Shown piece by piece: positions 16,267 to 24,393 of a DNA stretch of 64,000 nt (positions are counted from its first letter, which is position 1; the number at the start of each line of letters is the position of its first letter). A model generated the notes under the pieces. It did no database searches and was not told where the DNA came from. It saw nothing but the letters and a program-made list of their open reading frames with translations. The position numbers were made by a program, and so were the translations under genes. The stretch is from the NCBI RefSeq assembly GCF_051486985.1, contig NZ_JAHVDV010000011.1:62001-126000 (forward strand). Direction: 5' to 3'. Source of the stretch: CBFFRJ01 sp051486985. Its GTDB lineage: Bacteria; Pseudomonadota; Gammaproteobacteria; Enterobacterales; Enterobacteriaceae.

Positions 16267-16989
16267 GTCGGCCACGTCAGCGGCAAACACATAGCCGATG
16301 CCGCGAATGGTTTTAATGAGCGCGGGCTGGTGTGGATTGATTTCGATCTTACGCCGCAGGCGCATAATCAAGACATCGATGGTGCGATCAAACACCTCGA
16401 TACTTTCACTGTGCGTGAGTTCCAGTAACTGCTCCCGGTTCAGGACACGGCGCGCATTTTGCACCAGCGCCAGCAGCAGACTGTACTCGCCCTGGGTCAG
16501 CGCCACGGTCTGCTGCCGGGGATCCTGTAAGGCGCAGCGTGCCGGGTCGAGATGCCAGCCGTTAAAACTGAAACCAGCCACCTTCACGTTTGCCGCTTCT
16601 GTCGCCAGCGCACCGGTTCGCCGCATGACGGCTTTGACCCGTGCCACCAGTACGCGGCCATTGAAGGGTTTACCAATATAGTCGTCGGCCCCCATTTCCA
16701 GCCCCACCACCACATCGGACTCACTGCCGAGGCCTGTCAACATAATGACGGGCAGCGCCGGGCGCTGCTTTTGCAGTTGTTGTAACACCATCAATCCGTT
16801 GATGTCCGGCAGAACCATGTCCAGCAACACCAGCGCTATCTCCGGATGACGCGCTACCGCCGCGATAGCATCCAGCCCGTTATGGCAAACGAGAACGGTA
16901 AAGACATGCTCGCTGAGCACATCGTTCAGCAGTTCACACACCGCCAGATCGTCATCCACTATCAGAATTGCAGGTTTCATCGTCCGCAT
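16249..16989 (-). CDS. OmpR-family response regulator of the sugar cluster
   Basis: A 246-residue two-domain regulator. The receiver (about 4-120) has the acidic pair in IVDDD, acceptor Asp in VLLDMVLPD and the conserved Lys in YIGKPFNG. The C-terminal winged helix (about 145-238) has FDRTIDVLIMRLRRKIE and IKTIRGIGYVF, typical of OmpR/PhoB-type DNA binding and closest in style to TorR. No kinase gene is adjacent; the hybrid kinase at the other end of the cluster is the likely partner. It is convergent with the kinase gene, leaving 4 bases between the stops. An in-frame ATG at 16980 is an alternative start; neither has a strong ribosome site. Confidence 0.9.
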   Translation of the reverse strand: MRTMKPAILIVDDDLAVCELLNDVLSEHVFTVLVCHNGLDAIAAVARHPEIALVLLDMVLPDINGLMVLQQLQKQRPALPVIMLTGLGSESDVVVGLEMGADDYIGKPFNGRVLVARVKAVMRRTGALATEAANVKVAGFSFNGWHLDPARCALQDPRQQTVALTQGEYSLLLALVQNARRVLNREQLLELTHSESIEVFDRTIDVLIMRLRRKIEINPHQPALIKTIRGIGYVFAADVADNNKAA

Positions 16990-17107
16990 CCGTCAGGAAA
17001 GTTTACCTATTCTGCTTTATTTTATTTGGCGGATGCATAACGGCGGTGAATTAATGCTGTTTTTATAATCACCGTCACATCCCCCTTCCCTGTGGTCACG
17101 TCAAATC

Positions 17108-17130
17108 TGACGACATCCTGCCCGTCGTCA
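17108..17130. promoter_or_regulatory. Candidate FhlA upstream activating site of fdhF
   Basis: TGACGAC (17108-17114) and GTCGTCA (17124-17130) form a perfect inverted repeat with a 9-base centre, about 70 bases upstream of the sigma-54 promoter of fdhF. FhlA is the formate-responsive activator of this gene in E. coli. Location and symmetry support the call; I cannot verify the consensus here. Confidence 0.5.
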
Positions 17131-17183
17131 GCATTTTGAACAGAAATTGGGCTTAAGATCCGGCAATACCCACAAAAGCAGCA

Positions 17184-17199
17184 TGGCTTAGATGATGCA
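17184..17199 (+). promoter_or_regulatory. Sigma-54 promoter of fdhF
   Basis: TGGCTTAGATGATGCA has GG (17185-17186) and GC (17197-17198) separated by exactly 10 bases, the RpoN -24/-12 geometry. It lies about 53 bases before the fdhF start. E. coli fdhF is known to depend on sigma-54 and FhlA. Confidence 0.8.
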
Positions 17200-17251
17200 T
17201 AATGGGTGTGATGGCGCGAAAGCGCGCTTTTTCTTAACTGGAGCGATAGCG

Positions 17252-19399
17252 ATGAAAAAAGTCGTCACGGTTTGCCCCTACTGCGCCTCAGGTTGCAAAA
17301 TAAACCTGGTGGTGGATAACGGCAAAATCGTTCGGGCGGAAGCGGCGCAGGGTAAAACCAACCAGGGTACGCTGTGTCTGAAAGGCTATTACGGCTGGGA
17401 TTTTATCAACGACACCCAGATCCTCACTCCTCGCCTGAAAACCCCTATGCTCCGTCGTGAGCGTGGCGGCAAGTTGGAGTCCGTTAGCTGGGACGAAGCC
17501 CTGGAGTACGTCGCCAGCCGCCTGAGCGCCATTAAAGCGAAGTATGGCCCGGATGCGATTCAGACGACCGGCTCGTCACGGGGCACGGGTAACGAAACCA
17601 ACTACATCATGCAAAAATTTGCGCGCGCCGTTATTGGTACTAATAACGTCGACTGTTGCGCACGCGTCTGACACGGCCCCTCGGTTGCAGGTCTGCACCA
17701 GTCGGTCGGCAATGGCGCAATGAGCAATGCCATTAATGAAATCGATAACACGGATCTTGTGTTCATCTTTGGCTACAACCCGGCAGATTCCCACCCCATC
17801 GTCGCTAATCATGTGATTCGCGCAAAACAGAACGGGGCAAAAATCATCGTCTGCGATCCGCGGAAAATTGAAACCGCGCGCATTGCGGATATGCACGTGG
17901 CGCTGAAAAACGGCTCCAATATTGCGCTGCTGAATGCGCTCGGACACGTCATTATTGCAGAAAAGCTTTACGACCAGGCATTTGTGGCGTCACGCACACA
18001 AGGCTTTGATGAGTATAAAAAAATCGTCGAAGGCTATACACCTGAGGCGGTAGAAGAGATTACGGGCGTGCAGGCAACGGAGATCCGTAACGCGGCGCGT
18101 CTGTATGCCGGGGCGAAAAATGCCACCATTCTTTGGGGCATGGGCGTCACCCAGTTTTACCAGGGGGTGGAGACCGTGCGCTCGCTGACCAGTCTCGCCA
18201 TGCTGACCGGCAACCTCGGCAAACCCCATGTCGGGGTTAACCCGGTACGTGGTCAGAATAACGTCCAGGGCGCCTGCGATATGGGAGCACTGCCGGATAC
18301 CTTCCCCGGCTATCAGTTCGTGAAAGAGCAGGCCCACCGCGATAAATTCGCCAGGGCCTGGGGCGTGGAAAGCCTGCCTGCACATACTGGCTATCGCATC
18401 AGCGAACTGCCACACCGCGCGGCGCACGGTGACGTGCGTGCGGCTTACATTATGGGAGAAGATCCGCTGCAGACAGACGCAGAGCTCTCCGCCGTGCGTA
18501 AGGCGTTTGAGGATCTGGAGCTGGTCATCGTGCAGGATATCTTCATGACCAAAACCGCGGCGGCAGCGGATGTCATTTTACCCTCAACGTCATGGGGCGA
18601 ACATGAAGGGGTGTACACGGCGGCTGACCGTGGCTTCCAGCGCTTCTTTAAGGCAGTGGAACCGCAGTGGGATCTGAAAACGGACTGGCAGATTATCAGT
18701 GAGATTGCCACCCGCATGGGTTATCCGATGCATTACCACAACACGCAGGACATCTGGGACGAATTGCGTCACCTCTGCCCGGAATTCTACGGTGCCACCT
18801 ATGAAAAAATGGGTGAACTGGGCTACATCCAGTGGCCGTGTCGTGACACCTCGGATGCCGATCAGGGTACCTCGTATCTCTTTAAAGAGAAGTTCGACAC
18901 CGATACCGGCCTTGCGAAGTTCTTCACCTGCGACTGGGTGGCACCTGTCGATAAACTCACTGACGAATATCCGATGGTGCTCTCTACCGTGCGTGAAGTC
19001 GGCCACTACTCCTGCCGTTCGATGACCGGTAACTGTGCCGCACTTTCTGCCCTGGCGGATGAACCCGGCTATGCGCAAATCAACGTCGCCGATGCCGTGC
19101 GCCTTGGTATTGAGGATGAAGCCCTGGTGTGGGTGAACTCACGTAAAGGGCGGATTATCACCCGTGCACAGGTCAGTGAGCGCCCGAACAGAGGAGCTGT
19201 GTATATGACCTACCAGTGGTGGATTGGTGCCTGCAATGAGCTGGTGACCGAGAACCTCAGTCCGATTACCAAAACGCCGGAGTACAAATACTGTGCCGTC
19301 AATATTGAACCTATTGCCGACCAGCGTGCCGCGGAACAGTACGTCATTGATGAGTATACTAAGCTGAAATCCCGCTTGCGCGAAAGCGCGATGGGGTAA
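17252..19399 (+). CDS. fdhF: Formate dehydrogenase H, selenocysteine-containing
   Basis: A single 715-residue selenoprotein, not two genes: the in-frame TGA at 17669-17671 is codon 140 and is read as selenocysteine in CARV-Sec-HGPSVAG, exactly as in E. coli FdhF. The N-terminus has the 4Fe-4S ligands C8, C11, C15 (VCPYCASGC) and the fourth Cys near residue 42 (GTLCLKGYYG). Molybdopterin-guanine-dinucleotide binding blocks follow (FGYNPADSHPI, GNLGKPHVGVNPVRGQNN, TMTGNC-type C-terminal region). The enzyme oxidises formate in the cytoplasmic formate hydrogenlyase complex during fermentation. The start at 17252 reproduces the E. coli N-terminus. A sigma-54 promoter precedes it and a terminator follows. 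Confidence 0.97.
17669..17708 (+). promoter_or_regulatory. Bacterial SECIS element in fdhF
   Basis: Immediately 3' of the UGA codon, the segment CGGTTGCAGGTCTGCACC folds into the compact stem-loop with an AGGTCT apical loop used by SelB in E. coli fdhF. Bases in the stem and loop agree with the E. coli element, so selenocysteine insertion should work. Confidence 0.88.
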
Positions 19400-19420
19400 T
19401 ACCTTCGGTAAAGAATAAAA

Positions 19421-19455
19421 GGCGCAGAGGATTTAGTCCCTGCGCCGTTTTATTT
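19421..19455 (+). terminator. Terminator of fdhF
   Basis: GGCGCAG pairs with CTGCGCC around a short loop (19421-19446) and is followed by GTTTTATTT, about 20 bases after the fdhF stop. Confidence 0.8.
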
Positions 19456-19569
19456 CCACCAATAATTAATTCATTATATAAATATTAAATAGCTCTTTTG
19501 CGAGTGTTATTCCATGAACATGGAATAAATGCAACGAAATTACATTCTGCTTTGTCTTTATTTTAACAC

Positions 19570-19692
<123 letters not shown>

Positions 19693-19795
19693 GAAATTGA
19701 ATGTTATACGTCGCGGTGCTTAAGGCTTTCTGGTCTTGAGCATTATTGTTGAAGGTCAGAGAGTGGAAAAGCCCAGGGCTAGTTTCCAATAACCC

Positions 19796-19838
19796 GAGGC
19801 TACTCTACCTCAACTCCAAACAAGTTGAGAGTGGCCTC
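19796..19838. other. Long hairpin in the leader of the hok-type locus
   Basis: GAGGC (19796) pairs with GCCTC (19834-19838) and inside it CTCAACT pairs with AGTTGAG. Type I hok loci have structured leaders and an antisense Sok RNA in this position, so this is the likely antisense target region. No promoter for the antisense RNA could be fixed. Confidence 0.45.
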
Positions 19839-19867
19839 GTACCCTTTTTTTACAAGGAGTATTAGGC

Positions 19868-20020
19868 ATGGAGCCATTAAAATAGACGTTGGCCATTCTT
19901 ATTATCGTGTGTCTGACGATCCTGACGTTTTCATTTATTCATCGTGGGAAACTGTGCGAATTATATATTCGTGGAGAGAATCAGGAGGTAGTAGCGAAAT
20001 TAGCCTGTTCGTTAGGTTAA
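19868..20020 (+). pseudogene. Hok-family type I toxin gene interrupted by an amber codon
   Basis: The frame starting at 19868, behind AGGAG at 8 bases, reads MEPLK-stop-TLAILIIVCLTILTF, continues SFIHRGKLCELYIRGENQEVVAKLACSLG and ends with TAA at 20018-20020. The membrane segment with IVCLT, the RGKLCE motif after it and the EVVAKLA tail are the Hok/Gef signature (compare IVCLT, RKSLCE and EVAAFMA in R1 Hok). Length (50 codons) also fits. Codon 6 is TAG (19883-19885), so a full toxin needs readthrough or the unmarked TTG at 19889. Hok proteins depolarise the inner membrane. The 3' region GGCGGGGAAACTCGCCCG is also typical of hok mRNAs. A different overlapping open frame from 19825 could be the mok equivalent. 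Confidence 0.8.
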
Positions 20021-20117
20021 CTCTCGGGCGGGGAAACTCGCCCGACTTATTTGGAAGTGAGGTTCTTAATGCACCCAATTTTTCTCCGCCCTCATTATGG
20101 TGAGGGCGGAGCAAAGA

Positions 20118-21431
20118 TTACTGGTCGGCGGTTTTTTCAAACTTACCGAGCATTTCACGCTCGTAAGCCTGTGCTTTTTTGCTGTCGAAGCGGTGTTCCC
20201 ACTTGGCGATAACCAGCACAGCCAGCGCATTACCAACCACATTCAGTGCGGTACGCGCCATATCAAGGATACGGTCAACGCCGGCAATAAACGCCAGACC
20301 TTCCAGCGGGATACCGACACTACCGAGCGTTGCCAGCAGCACCACAAAGGATACCCCCGGCACACCCGCGATCCCTTTTGAGGTCACCATCAGGGTCAGC
20401 ACCAGAATAATCTCCTGGCCGAGCGACAGATCAATGCCGTACAGCTGGGCAATAAAGATAGCCGCAATACTCTGGTACAACGTAGAGCCGTCGAGGTTGA
20501 ATGAGTAACCGGTTGGCACCACGAAGCTGGTGATTGACGCCGGGGCACCGTAGGCTTCCATCTTCTCAATGATACGCGGCAGCACGCTCTCAGAGCTCGC
20601 CGTGGAGTAGGCCAGAATCAGCTCTTCTTTCAGGATGCGGATAAGCGTCCAGATGCTGAGCTTGCAGATACGCGCCACGATCCCCAGCACCACCAGTGCG
20701 AAGAACAGAATCGCGAAATACACCAGGATAACCAGCTTTGCCAGCGGCCACAAAGAGGCGAAACCAAAGTTGGCGACCGTCACGGAAATTAACGCAAATA
20801 CCCCAACCGGCGCATAGCGCATCACCATATGGGTAACTTTAAACATGGTTTCTGAAATAGAGCGGAATACGGTCACCAGCGGTTCGCGATGCGTGGCAGG
20901 CAGTGAAGAGAGCCCGAGGCCAAACAATACCGAGAAGAAGATGATCGGCAGCATATCGCCTTTTGCCATTGAGGCCACGATATTGGTCGGCACCAGGGAG
21001 AGAATCGTCCCCATCAGGCCATGAGCATGACTTTGCACCTCGGCCGTCGTGCTCTGATATTTCGAAATATCCACCGATGCCAGTTGCGTCATATCGATGC
21101 CCGTACCTGGCTGGAACACATTCGCCAGCGTAATACCCAGCACGATAGCAACCGTGGTGATCACTTCGAAATAGAGAATGGTTTTCAGGCCAATTCGCCC
21201 CAGTTGTTTCGCATCACCGACACCGGCAATACCGACAACCAGCGTGGAAATAACAATGGGCACCACAATCATTTTAATTAAGTGGATAAAGATATCCCCT
21301 GCCGGAGACAGAAGATTCGCGATAAGCCATTCACGGCTGTCGCTCTGGTAATGCAGATAGCTGCCCAGAAGAATACCCAGCACCAGGGCCAGCAAAATCT
21401 GCCAGGCCAGGCTGACTTTCAATGTTTTCAT
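20118..21431 (-). CDS. gltP: Glutamate/aspartate:proton symporter GltP
   Basis: A 437-residue inner-membrane carrier of the dicarboxylate/amino acid:cation symporter (DAACS) family, the same length as E. coli GltP. Hallmarks: LSPAGDIFIHLIKMIVVPIV, the serine-rich hairpin AYSTASSESVLPRIIEK, the NLDGSTLYQ motif in TM7 and the MARTALNVVGNALAVLVIAKWEH end (cited as ARTALNVVGN). It takes up L-glutamate and L-aspartate with protons. The start at 21431 gives MKTLKVSLAWQILLA as in E. coli; the frame is open 17 codons upstream. It is directly divergent from acs, because the nrf genes that separate them in E. coli are missing. Confidence 0.96.
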   Translation of the reverse strand: MKTLKVSLAWQILLALVLGILLGSYLHYQSDSREWLIANLLSPAGDIFIHLIKMIVVPIVISTLVVGIAGVGDAKQLGRIGLKTILYFEVITTVAIVLGITLANVFQPGTGIDMTQLASVDISKYQSTTAEVQSHAHGLMGTILSLVPTNIVASMAKGDMLPIIFFSVLFGLGLSSLPATHREPLVTVFRSISETMFKVTHMVMRYAPVGVFALISVTVANFGFASLWPLAKLVILVYFAILFFALVVLGIVARICKLSIWTLIRILKEELILAYSTASSESVLPRIIEKMEAYGAPASITSFVVPTGYSFNLDGSTLYQSIAAIFIAQLYGIDLSLGQEIILVLTLMVTSKGIAGVPGVSFVVLLATLGSVGIPLEGLAFIAGVDRILDMARTALNVVGNALAVLVIAKWEHRFDSKKAQAYEREMLGKFEKTADQ

Positions 21432-21844
21432 AACTGCAGAGATCCTCAATAAAGCGACTTTCCCGACCGGGGAACGACTCATAGGGAAAGGGTATGGTTA
21501 GCGTCACACGCTCTTACGGGGTTTTTTAACGCGCGTTATCAGTACCATTTGCAGGGTGTAACGTGCAACCCTTTACCAGAAGGGGTATTGACTGATTTTT
21601 TGTTTAAAACCGCATTTTTATACCATTTATCGTGCATAACTATTTGTTATGAAACCGCTTTTTTTGCGCCTATTTTAGATAATGCCCACGGGTAATTATT
21701 TCCCTGCAAAGTTTCATTTGCCCATTTTTCAACCTGTTCATTAATGCGTGATCTGTCGCGCAAATAATAAACAAAGCCGGCAAAGCCCCTACAATTAACG
21801 TTTATGTGACATATCATTAACATCCTACAAGGAGAGCAAAAGCC
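21432..21844. other. Divergent promoter region gltP/acs
   Basis: About 410 AT-rich bases holding both promoters. The 100 bases before acs, including CGCGCAAATAATAAACAA and CGTTTATGTGACATATCATT, closely resemble the E. coli acs upstream region, which carries CRP, Fis and IHF sites. A candidate CRP half-palindrome CGTGA-N6-GCGCA lies at 21747-21762. No gene is seen here. Confidence 0.55.
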
Positions 21845-23803
21845 ATGAGCCAAATCCATAAACACGATATTCCCGCAAATATTGCGGAGCGTTGCCTGAT
21901 TAATCCGGAGCAGTACGAGGCGAAATATCAGCAATCGGTCACCGACCCGGATGCGTTCTGGGGCGAGCAGGGTAAAATCCTTGACTGGATTAAACCTTAT
22001 CAGAAGGTAAAAAATACCTCCTTCGCGCCAGGCAATATTTCAATTAAATGGTATGAAGACGGCACGCTTAACCTTGCGGCTAACTGCCTGGACAGACACC
22101 TTTCCACGCGTGGCGATCAGACCGCGATTATTTGGGAAGGTGATGATGCGACGCAAAGTAAAAACATCACTTACCGCGAACTGCACCGTGACGTCTGCCG
22201 CTTTGCCAATGTACTGGTGGATCTTGGCATCAAAAAAGGCGATGTCGTGGCTATTTATATGCCGATGGTGCCTGAAGCTGCCGTCGCCATGCTCGCCTGC
22301 GCGCGCATCGGTGCGGTTCACTCGGTTATCTTCGGCGGCTTCTCACCCGAAGCCGTTGCCGGGCGCATCGTGGATTCCAGTTCACGGCTGGTGATAACCG
22401 CCGATGAAGGGGTACGCGCAGGACGCAGCATTCCGCTGAAAAAGAACGTCGATGATGCGCTGAAAAACCCAAGCGTCAAAACCGTTGAACATGTGGTTGT
22501 ACTCAAGCGTACCGGCGGCAACATTGAGTGGCATGAAGGCCGCGACCTGTGGTGGGATGCGCTGACTGCAACCGCCAGCGACGAGCACCAGCCGGTTGAA
22601 GTTAATGCGGAAGATCCGTTGTTTATCCTTTATACCTCGGGTTCAACCGGCAAGCCGAAAGGGGTGCTGCACACCACTGCCGGCTATCTGGTGTATGCCG
22701 CAAGCACCTTTAAATATGTCTTCGACTATCATGATGGCGATGTCTACTGGTGTACCGCCGACGTCGGCTGGGTCACCGGACACAGCTACCTGCTGTACGG
22801 GCCGCTGGCCTGTGGCGCGGTCACGCTGATGTTTGAGGGCGTACCAAACTGGCCAACCCCGGCACGCATGAGCCAGGTGGTCGATAAGCACAAGGTGAAT
22901 ATTCTTTACACCGCACCGACCGCGATTCGCGCCCTGATGGCCGAAGGCGACAAAGCGATTGAAGGGACTGACCGTTCTTCACTGCGCATTCTCGGGTCCG
23001 TGGGCGAGCCAATCAACCCGGAAGCCTGGGAGTGGTACTGGAAAAAAATCGGCAACGAAAAATGCCCGGTGATGGACACCTGGTGGCAGACCGAAACCGG
23101 GGGGTTCATGATAACGCCGCTGCCCGGCGCTACCCAGCTGAAAGCCGGTTCCGCGACGCGTCCGTTCTTCGGTGTGCAGCCTGCGCTGGTGGATAACGAA
23201 GGGAATCCCCAGCAAGGAGCGACCGAGGGTAACCTGGTGATTGTCGACTCCTGGCCGGGACAGGCCCGCACGCTCTTTGGCGACCATGACCGTTTTGAGC
23301 AGACCTACTTCTCCACCTTCAAAAACATGTACTTCAGTGGCGACGGCGCACGTCGTGACGACGATGGTTATTACTGGATAACCGGTCGCGTGGATGATGT
23401 GCTGAACGTCTCCGGACACCGTCTGGGCACCGCCGAGATTGAGTCAGCGCTGGTCTCTCACCCGAAAATCGCCGAAGCCGCGGTGGTCGGTATTCCGCAC
23501 AATATTAAAGGCCAGGCTATCTACGCCTATGTCACGCTGAACCACGGAGAAGAGCCGACCCCTGCGCTCTACACTGAGGTCCGTAACTGGGTGCGTAAAG
23601 AGATTGGCCCGCTGGCGACGCCGGACGTGCTGCACTGGACCGACTCGTTACCCAAAACCCGCTCAGGCAAGATCATGCGCCGCATTCTGCGCAAGATTGC
23701 CGCCGGAGATACCAGCAATTTGGGCGATACATCCACTCTGGCCGATCCTGGTGTCGTGGACAAACTGCTCGAAGAGAAGCAGGCCATCACCATGCCATCG
23801 TAA
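21845..23803 (+). CDS. acs: Acetyl-CoA synthetase Acs
   Basis: A 652-residue AMP-forming acetate:CoA ligase, the same length as in E. coli. The adenylation motif is YTSGSTGKPKG, the hinge region contains TGRVDDVLNVSGHRLGTAEIE (cited as GRVDDVLNVSGHR), and the C-terminal regulatory lysine lies in PKTRSGKIMRR, the site acetylated by Pat and deacetylated by CobB. Acs scavenges low acetate in the cytoplasm and is expressed in stationary transition under CRP control. The start follows AAGGAGAGC. It heads the acs-yjcH-actP operon; a 270-base intercistronic region with an unusual ERIC separates it from yjcH. Confidence 0.97.
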   Translation: MSQIHKHDIPANIAERCLINPEQYEAKYQQSVTDPDAFWGEQGKILDWIKPYQKVKNTSFAPGNISIKWYEDGTLNLAANCLDRHLSTRGDQTAIIWEGDDATQSKNITYRELHRDVCRFANVLVDLGIKKGDVVAIYMPMVPEAAVAMLACARIGAVHSVIFGGFSPEAVAGRIVDSSSRLVITADEGVRAGRSIPLKKNVDDALKNPSVKTVEHVVVLKRTGGNIEWHEGRDLWWDALTATASDEHQPVEVNAEDPLFILYTSGSTGKPKGVLHTTAGYLVYAASTFKYVFDYHDGDVYWCTADVGWVTGHSYLLYGPLACGAVTLMFEGVPNWPTPARMSQVVDKHKVNILYTAPTAIRALMAEGDKAIEGTDRSSLRILGSVGEPINPEAWEWYWKKIGNEKCPVMDTWWQTETGGFMITPLPGATQLKAGSATRPFFGVQPALVDNEGNPQQGATEGNLVIVDSWPGQARTLFGDHDRFEQTYFSTFKNMYFSGDGARRDDDGYYWITGRVDDVLNVSGHRLGTAEIESALVSHPKIAEAAVVGIPHNIKGQAIYAYVTLNHGEEPTPALYTEVRNWVRKEIGPLATPDVLHWTDSLPKTRSGKIMRRILRKIAAGDTSNLGDTSTLADPGVVDKLLEEKQAITMPS

Positions 23804-23810
23804 CGTTATT

Positions 23811-23842
23811 CTCACCCTACCCCTCTCCCATCCGGGGGAGGG
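23811..23842. repeat. Short CCCTCTCCC-type palindrome after acs
   Basis: CTCACCCTACCCCTCTCCC followed by GGGGGAGGGA forms a hairpin just 3' of the acs stop, the same family as at 13499-13650 and 61800-61885. Confidence 0.65.
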
Positions 23843-23875
23843 AATAATATAAAAAACCCCTCCCCAAAGGATTTT

Positions 23876-24060
23876 GTGTTGCAGGAAGGCGGCAAGCGAG
23901 CACATCCTCAGGAGCATAGTGAACTATGTGACTGGGGTGACAAATCTGTATGGAACAGATTTGAACGTTACTTGTAACGGCCCCGTCAGGGGCGAGGCCC
24001 AGGGATGGGCCGAGTAACGAGCGCAGCCAACGCACCTGCGGCGCGAAAGACGAAGGGGAT
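23876..24060. repeat. ERIC element 2 with a ~78-bp internal insertion
   Basis: ERIC arms are recognisable: GTTGCAGGAAGGCGGCAAGC at the left, TGACTGGGGTGA in the centre and GCGCAGCCAACGCACCTGCG at the right. Between 23941 and about 24018 an extra segment is present that is itself made of hairpins: AAATCTG/CAGATTT, GTTAC/GTAAC, GCCCC/GGGGC and GGCCCA/TGGGCC. ERICs with insertions near this point are known. It lies between acs and yjcH and ends just before the yjcH ribosome site. Confidence 0.85.
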
Positions 24061-24075
24061 ACCTCTGGAGACTCT

Positions 24076-24393
24076 GTGATGAATGACACCATTTATCAAC
24101 GGATTGAAAACAACGCGCATTTCAGGGAGTTAGTCGAAAAAAGGCAACGGTTTGCCACCATATTGTCGCTTATTATGCTGGTGATTTACGTCAGCTTTAT
24201 TCTGCTTATCGCTTTCGCCCCTGGCTGGCTCGGGACACCGATTTCCGACGGCAGTAGCATCACGCGCGGTATTCCGATTGGCGTGGGTGTGATCCTGATT
24301 TCATTTATTCTCACCGGCGTTTACGTCTGGCGTGCCAACGGCGAGTTTGATCGTCTGAACAGAGCGGTTCTGCAAGAGGTAAAAGCACCATGA
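24076..24393 (+). CDS. yjcH: Inner membrane protein YjcH (DUF485)
   Basis: A 105-residue DUF485 protein with two membrane segments (about 28-50 and 66-88). The N-terminal block IYQRIENNAHFRELVEKRQ is the family hallmark. YjcH is always encoded with the acetate permease ActP and is presumed to assist it. It overlaps actP by 4 bases (ATGA), giving coupled translation. It starts behind CTGGAGA. Confidence 0.94.
   Translation: MMNDTIYQRIENNAHFRELVEKRQRFATILSLIMLVIYVSFILLIAFAPGWLGTPISDGSSITRGIPIGVGVILISFILTGVYVWRANGEFDRLNRAVLQEVKAP

Noticed and set aside
17192..19399. Two separate genes, or a nonsense mutation, in fdhF
   Set aside because: The stop is UGA at codon 140 followed by a SECIS, identical in position to the selenocysteine of E. 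coli FdhF, so it is one intact gene.
19825..20103. 92-codon open frame overlapping the hok remnant
   Set aside because: It overlaps the Hok frame in another register and shows no own family signature. It could be the mok-type frame, but that cannot be shown from the sequence.
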